The notes beneath the pieces were generated by a model. That model saw nothing but the letters and a program-made list of their open reading frames with translations, was not told the origin of the DNA and made no database searches. A DNA stretch of 64,000 nt, from positions 3,192,991 through 3,256,990 of the forward strand of contig CM074810.1 of NCBI GenBank assembly GCA_037447605.1. Direction: 5' to 3'. The position numbers and the translations under genes are program-made. Source of the stretch: Zygnema circumcarinatum. Its lineage: Eukaryota > Streptophyta > Zygnematophyceae > Zygnematales > Zygnemataceae. Shown here piece after piece: positions 31,967 to 43,773 of the stretch (its first letter is position 1; each line of letters opens with the position of its first letter).

Positions 31967-34900
31967 CAAACAGAGTGATTTTAAACACGCAAGCCGTAGT
32001 TCTCCGCTTAAGTGCGAGTTCCTCTCCTGTTCTCCTGCTTGCTGCAGGAGGAAAGGTGACCTTTGAGGAGATAGGAGGGGGGGTACCCAAGAAGTCCCTT
32101 GAAGGCATTCTTGACAAGTTGCAGAAGTGAGTTTCTTCTCCTCTCACATTAAGTGGGGCTCTATTTGTTTGGAGTCTCTCCTTTGCGCATGACGAAGCCC
32201 CATCCATGGTATCAGGAATTGTACTGAGTATCAGGTTGTCCTTTCAATGGATCAGGAAGGACACATATGGAGTGTTCGCTGAGCCAGTTGACGCCACTGT
32301 GGTAGGCTTTTTTCCTTATGTATTAGTTACTGACTCTGACCTATTTTTTTTGCGAGCATTTATTGGAACTGGAATTGGAACTGGAACTTTTTAGTTTCTT
32401 TAACTAAGCGTCCTAAGTTACTTCACCTATAAGTGGCTATAAGTGCTGACAAGGAGTTGCTTTGCAGAGTTATATAATGGTCTCAGACGAGTATGTGTTG
32501 GATGTGTGTGCACGGCAGATAACAGATTACTATGATGTGATCAAACAACCCATGGACTTCGGCACAATGCGGAAAAAACTTCATGACGGAGAATACACCA
32601 GTTGGAGTCTCTTCGAGGTGCGTTTTCAAGCGAATGAGTGCAGAGTTAATTTGAGTTATTTTTGTTTTCCTCTTTCAAAGAGCTGCTTCAACACTCAGGT
32701 CATACAGACAACACCTCACGCTGTGATTTCGAATGTACGACCAATTCTCGTCATCTTCAAGGTTTTTATGTTTCAGATTTTTTCAGTTGTCACGGTTTTT
32801 TTGGTGTAGATGACTCATCCATTGATGCCAGTTGCCGCTGTTCCATGCAGGAGCATGTGCTGCTGATCTGTAACAACGCTATGCTGTACAACGGAGCGGC
32901 CACCATATATCACAAGCAGGCGAAAGCTATGAAGGAAATGCTGCCTCGCCTTCTTCAAGCTGCCAAAGCGACACTTGGCACGCTTTTACAGGCTGAGGAG
33001 TCCTCCGCTACACGAGAAGCAGCCATGGCTGCCGACAGTGAGAAGGCTCGCAGACGCTCAATCAGCACCATGAAGTTGGCAGGTAGGAGGGAGGGGAGGG
33101 AGGGGGGTACAGGAGAGCGAGAAAGTGAGGGGGAGGGAGAGGGAGAGGGAGAGGGAGCGGGTGTGAGAGAGGGGGAGGGGGAGGGGGAGGGGGAGGGGGA
33201 GGGGGAGTGGGAGGGGTCGGGGATTAAAGAATAAGGTGAATTAAGGATTCGGAGGAAGGGTAAACGAGAGTGAAGGAAGGTGAGGAATGTTGTTATGAAG
33301 GGGAGGGGAAGGAAGGAGACAGGGGTAATGTTTTCGCCGGATATAAATATGCATGGCGCGTTTTCTAAAAACAAAACTTCACGGCGATTTGCTAAGTTGG
33401 AAGAGGCCCGCAGTGACAGGTTTCTGGGCCATCAGTTAGCACCTGGTTTTTGTTGGCGAAATTCCCAGATTCTCTCTCTCTCTCTCTCTCTTAAGCTCAC
33501 CTCGACAACTGCCACTCGCTCGTGCAGGTGGAAAGAGCAAAACGGCAGAGCTGGATAGCTATGCCCAACAAGAGAGAGAACAGAAGGAGGATTCAGATGG
33601 CGCAGAAGTTGACGGAACGAATGAAGCTCGCGGAGATGCATGCAAGGTCACTGTCTCAACAGCAATGGAGAAGGGAGGGGGAGGGAAGGGAGGGAAATCT
33701 GTTGGTCTAAGAAGTGGTGGAGCGAGATCGAGGACTGTCGCACAAAGTAAAGCATGGGGGATGCAAGTTCTGAGTGAGAGTGCAGCAGCCATAGAGGGTG
33801 AGACAGGAGGAGGGCGAGGAGGAGTGGGAGCTGAGAGACATGCGGGAGAGGATGCGGGAGAGCATGTAGAACTTGGCAGTTCAGAGAAACAGGGTATGTG
33901 TGTGCAGACCCATCATTCCCTTTCTAGTGGATTGGAGTTTTTCTTCTTTTACGATTAGGAATTTTTTAGCGTTTCCCCTTTTTTTTTTTTTTCCCAAAGT
34001 AAAAATATGTTGGATGAGATTTTGTGTGACTGAAATCAGAGAAAATATGACTGCAGATCTTGGAGCTGGGCGTCCTTCAAAAGCAGGAGATGGGAAAAAG
34101 TCAGTCCTTAGTCGCAGGATGACATACAACCCTCCCTCCAAAACTCGACCCCCTCTTGCAGCTCCCGGCTGCGAATCAGGTCTTATCGCCCCGGTAAAGA
34201 ATAGCCCTCTACTACTTTGCATATCAAATACTTGCACATGTTGTTTACAGGTTACACGTTTTAACATGGTTTGTCTGCTGTTATCTGTCCTCTCTCCCTC
34301 TCTCCCGCTACACAAATTAACGTGGTGTCTGCCCTTTTGTCCTCTCTCTTTCTCTTCCCCTCTTTGTCTCTCTCCCATCCTCTCTCTGTGTGTCTCTCTC
34401 ACTCCCTCTATTCAGACTGGCGGTCATCTTCGCCTCGCATACGCAAAGAGCCTTGCGAATTTTGCTGCAGCTTTGAGTCCTGCAGGATGGGAGATTGCAG
34501 CAGAGAAAATCAGAATGGCGATTGGTGCGAATATACCATTTGGGAGAGGGTGGGTGGAAAAGGCACCAAATGGGGTTCTAATTCCAAACAAGTCGCCCCC
34601 TGATGAGTCAAAACCTGCATCTTTACAAACTCCTCCATCCTCTCAATCTCTCCCTGGACACCCTCCGATGGCGGCGAGAGGAGGGTTGCAGTCTATTGTG
34701 ACTCCTCTCCCTCTCTCCTCCGCTCCTACCACTCCCAACTTCCCCCTTCAGCGTCAACAGGAGATGAAGCCTGTTCTTGATAGGAGGGTTGGGTCTGCTT
34801 CTGCTGGAAGCTCTGCTCCTTCCTTTGTGACTTCTCAGCTTAGCCATGCTCCTTCTGCAAACCCCTCTCCTGCCAATGCACATTCTGCAAGAAACCCTAC

Positions 34901-35474
34901 TGCTTTGCAAGCGGGGAGGTGGACTATGGCTTCACATCCTGGAAGCTCGTCAATAACTTTTTCTTCTCAAGGAAGAAGTATGGGTGCCATGGGGATTGCT
35001 GTGGGCACCACAGGAGTGGTAGGAGATAAGAGGTTGCAAGGAGTGGGAGGTGGGGTTTCAACCACGTCCATGGCTGTGGGAGAGAGGGAGAGGGAGTGGG
35101 AGAGGGAGAGGTGGGCTGAAGGCCGACAGGGGCAGCAGGGAGTGGTAGGAGGAAAAGGGCCCTTTGGGTCTTCTTTGGGAAGGCCTACAGGCAGCCAGGA
35201 TGGTGTTTCTTCTCTCACATCCCAACAACGGTATGGAGGGGCTCTAAATGGGTTGAATCTTGGGCCCCAAAAGGTGGAGGACAATCAACTACGTGGGGGA
35301 GGGAGACAGACCCAAAATTCAACATTCCATCCACATTATGGCTTGGGACTTGACCTAAATTTGGGTCTTGGTAGTGTTGAAGAGGGTCAGGGGGCCGGGC
35401 CATTGGAGCAGTATGGGTTTGACCTGCACTTGGAGCCTCCTTTCGGGGGGGGGTTGGGAGCCCAGCGTGGGTGA
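30490..35474 (+). CDS. BRD7/BRD9-like bromodomain protein (plant SWI/SNF-associated type)
   Basis: It is expected to read acetylated histones, as BRD7/9 homologues do in SWI/SNF complexes. Exons: 30490-31053, 31521-31674, 32048-32126, 32256-32301, 32519-32617, 32851-33082, 33528-33893, 34057-34193, 34416-35474; 911 aa, all phases closing. Residues 1-188 are low-complexity Gly/Glu/Arg/Lys. The bromodomain runs from about 258 to 365: LQKKDTYGVFAEPVDATV, ZA loop DYYDVIKQPMDFGTMRKKL, and LLICNNAMLYNG with the acetyl-lysine-binding Asn near 328, then IYHKQAKAMKEML. Downstream, SRRMTYNP and AYAKSLANFAAALSPAGWEI with FGRGWVE match the extension seen after the bromodomain in plant BRD7/9-like proteins. 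The tail is Ser/Pro/Gly-rich and ends with an EAR-like LDLNLGL near 871 and DLHLEP. The acceptor of exon 5 could instead be 32468, adding 17 residues inside the ZA loop, which is unlikely. Confidence 0.9.
31929..31961. repeat. (AC)n dinucleotide microsatellite
   Basis: About 16 AC units in intron 2 of the bromodomain gene. Confidence 0.9.
33083..33220. repeat. (GGGAGA/GGGAGG)n in a bromodomain-gene intron
   Basis: Purine-rich hexamers begin right after the GTAGGA donor at 33083. They keep reading frames open past the exon but are intronic, because a phase-matched acceptor lies at 33527. Confidence 0.8.
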
Positions 35475-36128
35475 AGAGGAGAGGGAAATAGACTCGTTTT
35501 GAGGAATTAGGGTTGAAGTGATTCAAGTATTCATTGGGTGATTTGGGTATTCTGTCTGAGGAATGCAGCGGTCACTTCAACTTGTGTTCACATAATGTGA
35601 ACGGAATGGGTCTGCTTTTTGGACCCTAGTTGTGGGAAATAAGATGTAAAGCCAATCCTTTTGATAAAGTGATTGAGAGGCTGTAAAGTTCCAAGTTGGT
35701 TTCGCTTTCAGATTTCAACCTCAGTTTTTGTACCTCGACTTATCAATTTACAATTGTACATTGACTTTATGATGTGTTCTATCGTTTTTTGTGTTTTTAC
35801 TTTTTACCTGCGTAAAATCCCATTTTGCTCGAAAACAATTTGCTCTCTGCCGAGTGCGTGTCCGACCTACATGCACATAAGAAATATAAAATATGAGCTG
35901 CACCAATGCTTGCTGCAAAGTGTAGTTCCTCCACTCACCTTCACCAAATCCTGAGTTCACCCCACGACATTTCTCCAATCAGACTTAGATTGTATCAAAC
36001 CTGGATGAATCTCCACCCCCACTACCGCCTCTCTCCCTCTCTCTCCTTCCCTTCCCTCCTCTCCTTTCCCCCTCCCTCCCTCCCTCCCTCGGCCCGGCCC
36101 CCGCCTCAAGCGCGCGAAGGAGGCGGCC
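35475..36128. other. Intergenic region between bromodomain and VOC genes
   Basis: The first 300 bases are probably the bromodomain gene's 3' UTR. The last 100 bases form a CT-rich leader (CTCTCCCTCTCTCTCC, then CCTCCCTCC) before the VOC gene's ATG. No other feature is seen. Confidence 0.5.
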
Positions 36129-37783
36129 ATGGCGGGCGTGAAGCTGCGAGCGGTAGTGCTTCTGCAGCGTGACGTGGCAGCAGCAGCGCGCTTCTATGAG
36201 GAGGGTCTCGGTCTGCAGCTTCTCCCGGCTGCCACGTTGCGGTGGGCGCAGCTTCAGGCGGGCGACGCGCGCATCACGCTGCAGCAGGTGGACAGGTGCG
36301 CGCCACGTGGCGCTTCTCCGGGTTTTCCGGGGTGCCTTCCTCCGTGTCTTTGTTAACCCCTCATCCTTAACCCTAACCCTAACCCTAACCCTAATTCTAA
36401 CCTCTAAGTTTAACCCTAATCCTAATCCTAACCCTAACCCTAACCCTAACTCTAACCCTCACCCTCACCCTCACCCTAACCCTCACCCTAACCATCATCC
36501 TCACATTCATCCTAATCCTATCCTACACCTTTAACCCTAACCCTTAACCCTTAACTTATTCCCAACCCTAACCCAACCCCAATTCCAAACCCAAACCTAA
36601 CCCTAACCCTATCCTTCACCTTAATTCTAACCCAAACTCTAACCCTAGCCCTATTCCTAACCCTAAGCTTAATTTTAATCCTAACTTTAACCTAACCCTG
36701 AAACTTAATCCTTATCCTAACCCTGATTCTATCTCTAATCGTAAGTCTAACCCTAATCCTAAACCTAACCCGAAAACCTAACCCGAAAACCTAATCCCAA
36801 CCATGATAAAAAATGAAGCTAACAGTGATGCCTTTCCGACAGAGGTAGGCTCTAATTCATGACTAATCGCTGAACCTAATCTATAGTTCTCTTCGACATG
36901 CCCTAAGCCTAAGCCAAGCCTAATGAGTTCAATCTCATGAACTGTAATCGTAATTCCCCCAACCACCTAGAAATTCTATTCTCCGAACTGCCGTTTACTA
37001 CCCTTCAAGCGTAGCCGGCAGCCCGGGACTCATCTTAACTGCAACTGGACGCATTTCTTTCTTAAAAGCTCATGATTGTATGCTTAGTGGGTTTCAGTGA
37101 AGCGCATCTCTCAAAGGGTTATTCCCCAATTCTCTCTTTTAATGTTTCGGACCTCGACTCTACGGTTTTGCGACTGCTTAAAATGGGCGCAACGCTTGAC
37201 GGCCCCATCAAGCACGAGTCACGTGGCAAGGTCAGATGCGCTTTGCAGATTGCACTTAAAACGCTGCCCGACTTTTCGTTTGGTAGCAGAAAATCGCACC
37301 TGCAAAACAAAATTATGGACTCTAATTGTCTGTCTATCGTCTAATTCCCTTGCTTTATGTAGTCCTAATTTGGATCTCCACAATCAGTGTGACGGTCTCA
37401 ATCATCAAGACAGCCTTTTCCCGACATGCTTTGAGTCCCTTTTTGGCAAATAGTTGCATCACTTTAGAATTTATGAAGCAAATCATAAGAGAAAAATCTG
37501 GAAACGAGGCGTCAGGCCTATTGACTCCAAGGCTTTCACTATTATGTGCATTCAGGACGTGCTGCATTTGTGAGCATGTCATCTTGGGGCAGTTTTTCCC
37601 TCACACAAGTTGGCTGTCCAAAGCCGGCCCATTATTAGCTTGTCTTGATCTGTCCTGTGGCCATGTCTGCCATTTCCAAGACGCTTTGGAGCCACATAAG
37701 GACGCCTGCTTGCACAGGTGGCAGCGCTGCGAGCTCCGGATGGGCACATGCTCGGCCTCTACGAAACCGATTCAGGATCATAA
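36129..37783 (+). CDS. Small VOC/glyoxalase-fold protein
   Basis: Exons are 36129-36295, 37098-37230 and 37718-37783, giving 121 aa with phases 2 and 0 closing. The pattern is a single vicinal-oxygen-chelate domain of two beta-alpha-beta-beta-beta modules. Module one is VKLRAVVLLQRDVAAAARFY, EEGLGLQLL and ARITLQQV. Module two is SPILSFNVSDLDSTVLRLL, KMGATLDGPI, and the closing AALRAPDGHMLGLYE strand. The last Glu of 'GLYE' is at the usual metal-ligand position, and Gln in 'TLQQV' may be another. The substrate is unknown: glyoxalase I-like and other VOC families share this fold. No transit peptide is obvious, so a cytosolic location is inferred. The 802-bp first intron contains a CCCTAA-derived array, unusual for so small a gene. 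Confidence 0.85.
36360..36790. repeat. Degenerate CCCTAA (TTAGGG) array inside the VOC gene's intron 1
   Basis: About 430 bp of CCCTAA repeats with many variants (CCCTCA, CCCAAA, ATCCTAA, TTCTAA). It is an interstitial telomere-like sequence lying entirely between the first two coding exons, oriented CCCTAA on the sense strand. Confidence 0.9.
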
Positions 37784-39063
37784 GACCGCGACGGTTTTGG
37801 GGGAGCCCTATGAAGCACCTTCCATTACCTCACTTTTAGGGTTTTCAGGGTTAGTTTGTAGCTTTTCTAGGGTTTTACCGAAGCTCCGAAGCATCAAGTG
37901 CTCTTATCAAAGTCGCCTTTACGCCTTTTGGGGTAAGGAAAGGTTTCAGGGTTTGAGGGACGAGTTTTAGGTTGTGAAAGCTAATAATGAGATCTTGATT
38001 GGTTTACTTAAGAAGTGTGTTTAGGGTTTGAGGGCTGCCTTTCATGAAGGTTTTTTAGGTTCGAAGGAACACCTTTTAGGACAGGACGAGATTTTAGGGG
38101 TTGAGGGTATTAGGGGTTGCAGGTAACACCTATTAAATGACTTAGAATGCATGTCCTAGCAGTAACCAGACCACACCATGTGAACATTTGTATCTTTCAT
38201 TAGAGTGATTCAGGGAGTCCCTGTCCCCAAATCTCTATATCGCAACATGGTTTAACATGGCATTACAAAGATAACAACAAAACAACATCACCATGCCAGC
38301 ATGCTACCATGTTGTACACTATCAACATTAGATATGTCGAGAAATTGAACATTGACAGCTGTCTAGGCATTGTCACAACATGACTGAACTGCTGTACAAA
38401 AATGAAGAGGCAAGAAAACTGCTGCCTGGCGATTGTCCTTCCGATGGAACACTGTCCTCCGTTTAACAGGATGGAGAACTACCCGTCAGGAGCACATGGA
38501 CCCTTTTGAGGGGTCTCAATACCCACAGCTCCCACTGTGCATGTAAATAGAAGTACAGTACAATCCTCGCACCATGGAAGGAGGCTATACATTTCCTGCA
38601 CATGCAATGCAAACCCTGTTGTTAGCACCACCCAAGGGACACGTTGGAAGCTCCGACTCCTCAGAGAACCTCACCATGCATTGTTGACGTTCAGTCTAAC
38701 CCTAAAACCCACTAACTATAACCGTGAAGACCTGAAAATCCTGAGACCTAACCCTAGCCCTAGCCCTGACCCTCCCTAACCCTAACCCTAACCCTAACCT
38801 TAACCTTAACCTTAACCCTAACCCTAACCCTAACCCTAACCCTAACCCTAACCCTAACCCTAACCCTAACCCTAACCCTAACCCTAACCCTAACCCTAAC
38901 CCTAACCCTAACCCTAACCTTCAAAACCTAAAAACACCTCAAACCCCAAGCGAGCTCGAGAAACCCTAAAGACAGCAAACCTACCTATCATGCAGGTTTT
39001 TTATCGCAGGTAAACTTCTAACCTGTCTTACTCCTACTAAGCACATGAAGTCCTGAAAGAGGT
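37784..39063. other. Convergent intergenic region with a CCCTAA block
   Basis: This separates the 3' ends of the VOC and ZFYVE26-like genes. From 37830 to 38150 a few TTAGGGTTT/TTTGAGGG words occur without a regular unit. At 38758-38920 there is a clean (CCCTAA)n block of about 25 units, with three CCTTAA variants. No gene is recognised; reading frames at 37326-37970 have no splice or family support. Confidence 0.6.
38758..38920. repeat. (CCCTAA)n interstitial telomere-like block
   Basis: Near-perfect hexamer repeats, human-type rather than the plant CCCTAAA, just past the 3' end of the ZFYVE26-like gene. Confidence 0.95.
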
Positions 39064-42000
39064 TCACTCACTCTTCCTGCGGCTTGAAATGTGGACTCCT
39101 TGCTGAAACAGCCATTGGCGGCACATCTCCTTAACTGGGTTTGTGTCAGCTGCCTGTGAAATAGTCAGAAGATGCAGAANNNNNNNNNNNNNNNNNNNNN
39201 NNNNNNNNNNNNNNNNNNNNNNNNNNNNNNNNNNNNNNNNNNNNNNNNNNNNNNNNNNNNNNNNNNNNNNNNNNNNNNNAATCCGGAAGCTTTTCCCGCT
39301 AATCTTCAGCTCTTCATTTGCCAACATTTTACCGTCGAATTTTTTTAAGAATTTTCAGATTTTCAGGGTCATTGATGATTGAATCTACATGTTTTTTCTT
39401 TTTCTTTTTATTTTTTGTCATTGTTTTATTTCTTATTCCAGTTTCAGTCTTTCGCTCTCTCCCTCCCTAACTCCCTCTCACCTTTGCGCGGTCCAAATGG
39501 CGGAGAGCTTCCTCGAGCTGAGCGGAGTTAAGGAAGAGCTGTACGGAGGTCAGTCCGCCTGCCACGTGGTCCTTCGCCAGCATCTGCAGAGGCCGCCCAG
39601 ATGGGTAGGATGAGAGAGGGAGAGAGAGGGGGGGGAGAGAGGAGGGGAGAGGGAGAGGGGAGAGGGGGGGGAGAGGGAGAGGGGGGAGAGGGGAGAGGGA
39701 GAGGGAGAGGGGGAGATGGGGGAGAGGGGGGAGAGGGGGGAGAGGGGAGAGGGGAGAGGGGAGAGGGAGAGGGGAGAGGGGGAGAGGTAGAGAGGGGAGA
39801 GGGAGAGGGAGAGGGGGGAGAGGGAGAGGGGGGAGAGGGGAGAGGGGAGAGGGAGAGGGGGGAGAGGGGAGAGGGAGAGGGGGGAGAGGGGAGGGGAGAG
39901 GGAAGAGGGGGAGAGAGGGAAAGAGGGGAGAGAGAGAGAGAGAGAGAAAGAGGGGAAGAGAGGGAAAGAGGGGAGAGAGAGAGAGAGAGAGAAAGAGGGG
40001 GGGGAGAGGGAGAGAGGGGGGGGAGAGGGGGGAGAGGGGGGAGAGGGAGAGGGGAAAGGGGAGAGGGAGAGGGGTGAGAGGGGAGAGGGAGAGGGGAGAG
40101 GGAGAGGGGAGAGGGAGAGGGGAGAGGGAGAGGGGAGAGGGGAGAGGGGAGAGGGAGAGGGGGGAGAGGGAGAGGGGGGAGAGGGGAAGAGGGGAGAGGG
40201 GGGAGAGGGGAAGAGGGGAGAGGTGGAGGAGGGGAGAGGGGGAGAGGTGGGGGGGAGATCACGGGAATGAGGAGGAGAGGGAGAGACTGGCGGCATTTTT
40301 TCTCCATTTTTTTAAAGAGATTCCAAGAGGGGAAGAGAGGGGGAGAGAGAGAAAACGAGAGAGAGGAGAACACTGTACAATAAAGAGAAGGAATTCAGGG
40401 AGGGAGAGAGAGGGTGGAAGAGAGACAGAGAGAGAGGAGAGAAGGTAGCGGATATTCCTTCAGAACAATCTAGGATCAAATTGGAGAGTGAGAGAGAGGG
40501 AGAGAGTGAAAGAGAGAAAGAGAGAGGGAGTGAGAGAGACAGGCGCGGGATCGCGGATATCCCTTCAGAACATCCTTGTACGATCAAACCAAATCACAAA
40601 GCAGAGCATTTGGATCAGAATTTAGACTCGGACTAACGAGTACAGAGACCTCACCGTAGGACTCAAACACTTCAAAGTTAAACCTGAATTAAACCACATT
40701 CAATCAAATCAAGATTCTGATCTCTCCTCGTCCTTAATCCAAAGTCCTTCACGAGTCTTGATCTCTCTCTCTTGTCATCACTCCGTTTCAATTTATCCAT
40801 GTATCGACTTTAGAAAATTGGCTTGCCTGAAAGCGGTAAAGATGGTGAAAGTGGCGATGCCCTTCAAAGTAAGTGCAGATTCGTTGCAGAGTTGCGAGAG
40901 TATGTTGAGCCAATGGTTCTGTACTGCCTCTCAAAGCTGCTTCCAATACCCCCCTTGAAATGATAGCCTGTTCGAGAGTATCCACTTGATCATAGGCAAC
41001 ACAAAGGGCACACAAATCATCCAAACTCCCATACTCGCTTGCGAGAGCATCCGGCCTTTGGGGGGAGGAGGTAGGAGTGGCGATAGGGAAGGAGGTGGGG
41101 CCGGGTGGGAGAGGAACGTGATCGGCAGGAAGGAAGAGGAGACAAGCTTCCTTATACCGCCCATGTCGGAAGAGGAAGGGGAGGACCTCATGTCTAGCAT
41201 ACTGCAAAGAGAGGTAATAAGTTTAAATTAAGTTAAATCAATTGCACAGAGTAATGCTTTATGGGGTTTAGAATGTTGAGAGAGGCAGAAAAACAGGCAG
41301 GGTTGAGAGCATGATGAGTGGTAAGGGGGGAAACGAGGGTTTTAGGATATTTGGGTTTTATAGGACGTACTTTATAGAGGTAGAAGAGGCATTCGAGGTA
41401 ATAAGTTTAAATTAAGTTAAATCAATTGCATAGAGTAATGCTTTATGGGCTTTAGAATGTTGAGAGAGGCAGAAAAACAGGCAGGGTTGAGTGCATGATG
41501 AGTGGTAAGGGGGGAAACGAGGGTTTTAGGGTATTTGGGTTTTATAGGACGTACTTTATAGAGGTAGAAGAGGCATTCTTGATATCGCACAGGCTCAAGA
41601 TGGCTCGTTGGCACCTCGTTCTCTCCCTCTATCCCACGTGCTCCTATTAAGTCTCCCCAATCAAGAGAGTGACGTCTCATTCCCCCTCCTCTAGGGGGAG
41701 CAGGAGGGTAATTAAGGGCATCCAAGTAGGACTCTGGGTTTAGGGCATCCTGATAGGAGTACAATACAGATCGAGCCGTTTGCTTATACCTGTTTAGGGA
41801 ATCAAAACATAAAGTGATGTTACTGTTGTATGTAAGCTTTAGCCACTTTAGGAGATTAAGAAGGGTGGCATTCTAATGCAGAAAAAAGGGGAAGGAAATT
41901 TTACATAGTGTCGGCAGCCCCAACATCCACTGGAAGGGTTGTCTCTAGGGTCTTCATAATGGCTCCAATGACCTCTGTAGGATCACCCCAATGCAGCTGC

Positions 42001-43742
42001 ATGGCGTTTCTGCAGAACCCATAACCATCAACATGTCACTATCATAGTCATCATCACCCTTCTCCTGAGTAGTTTTACCCTTCAGCCTGCTATATGCATC
42101 CCACACTGTTTACTAATTGCAATTCATATTTGCATCCTCACATATTATTTATTTTCACCATCTGCTATGGACATTTTTACTCCAGTCTCTGTCCAATATA
42201 CCCTGCTATTTTCACCCTATATTTCAACCTTCAACCCTATGACTCCACTTCAGGATCTACGGACATCTCATATACAGAATTCATACTAATAAAACACAAT
42301 GCATCAATTCATCATAGCCTCTAGCCGAACTCATCTGTGCCCTTAGCCGAAAATTCCCATATTTAACATCGTTCTAAATAGTGTTCCAATCCTCAGCTAT
42401 GCACCTCCAGCACATGTTCTCGGTGCTGCACAAGCGAGGAGGGGAGAGAGAACAGCGGAAGTCGAGAGAGAGAGTAAGATAGTGAGCGGGAGAGAGAGTG
42501 AGAGAGAGAGGGAGAGCAAAAACCTGAACTTCAAGCGTGCCTCCTCATACTTCTCCAGCAGCAGTAGAGTCTGTCCCCATGCTATCCAAAGTGGCACTGC
42601 ATCGACCTGCACCCATTGACACTTTCTCTCCCGTTCAACTTCCCATCTCTCTCTCATTTTCCTCTCCGTATCGCACTCTCCCACTCCTGATTTTCCATTT
42701 GATTCTGTTGAATACACAATAAATGCCATACGTACATACCTTACACTTTTCGCAAACCTCCTCCGCGAGCTCATATCTCTCTTCAGCAATAAGCCGATCT
42801 CTCAGTCTCCCAGCTCCTCCCTCCTCTACCACATCCTCTATAGCCGCTCTCACATTCTTAGAAAACAGAGACTGCAGAAGCTCAACCCGAGCAAGCCAAG
42901 CCTCCACCTCTCCCAGAAGCTCAGCCATCACCTCTGCCCCTCCTGCACTCCCTCCTTCACTTGGGCTCCCTCCCCCCTTGCCCATCTCCCTCCCTCCCTC
43001 CCTCCCTGCCTCTCTCCCTGCCTCTCTCCCTCCTCCCTCCGCTCCTTGCGTTTGCCCCACCAATAGGAGGTTTCCATAGCTAGCAGCAGGGGAAGGGCCA
43101 ACACTGGAGGATGGTCCCATATTCCCTCCCAAATAGGCGTTCGGATTAGGGCTCGTCCCTGCACTGTAAAACTGCTCTGCATTCCCTCCTCTCCCACTAC
43201 CTCTCCCCTCCTGTGACTCGTATATGACTCCTCTATTCGAGGGTATATGAGCACCTGTAGTGATAAAACTAGCACTATCTCTCTCTCTCTCTCCCTCTTG
43301 CTCCTCTTCTGCTGAACGGATGCTCTCACTCCTTACTTGCTCATCGTCTTCCTGTGGGCCTCTCCCGCTCCGTGGGGTATCAGTCCCATTTGTCATCTTC
43401 AGCGCTACTCCTCTAACATGTGAGAGAGCCTGCAGGAGAGAGCCCTCCCTTCCTGTCCTATAAGATATTCCGAAAATTGCAGACTTTCTGTACTTTCATT
43501 TTGGCCTTTTCCTCAAGCATTTCTATAGCTGAATCTGTACCAAGAATGGGGAAGAGTGGAGGAATAGAGGGCCTACTTCCACATATGCTCTCGCTGCATG
43601 CAATGCTCGCTCAAGGGCCCACGGCGAGCTCTCATCGCACACTTTATCGGAGGAGAGATTTTGGCGGATTTGATCACTGCAGATTGTGAGGGCCCCACAA
43701 GCTGCAGAGGTTTCATCTGAGCAGAGCCCCATCAGCTCCTGC

Positions 43743-43773
<31 letters not shown>

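Noticed and set aside
37326-37970. 214-codon plus-strand frame
   Set aside because: It overlaps the last VOC exon in another frame and shows no family motif or splice logic.
38758-38920. A true chromosome end
   Set aside because: Genes continue on both sides and blocks of opposite orientation occur, so these are interstitial repeats.
39528-40373. Long Ser/Pro/Leu reading frames on the minus strand
   Set aside because: They come from the intronic purine array; only 39482-39583 is coding, in the ZFYVE26-like gene.
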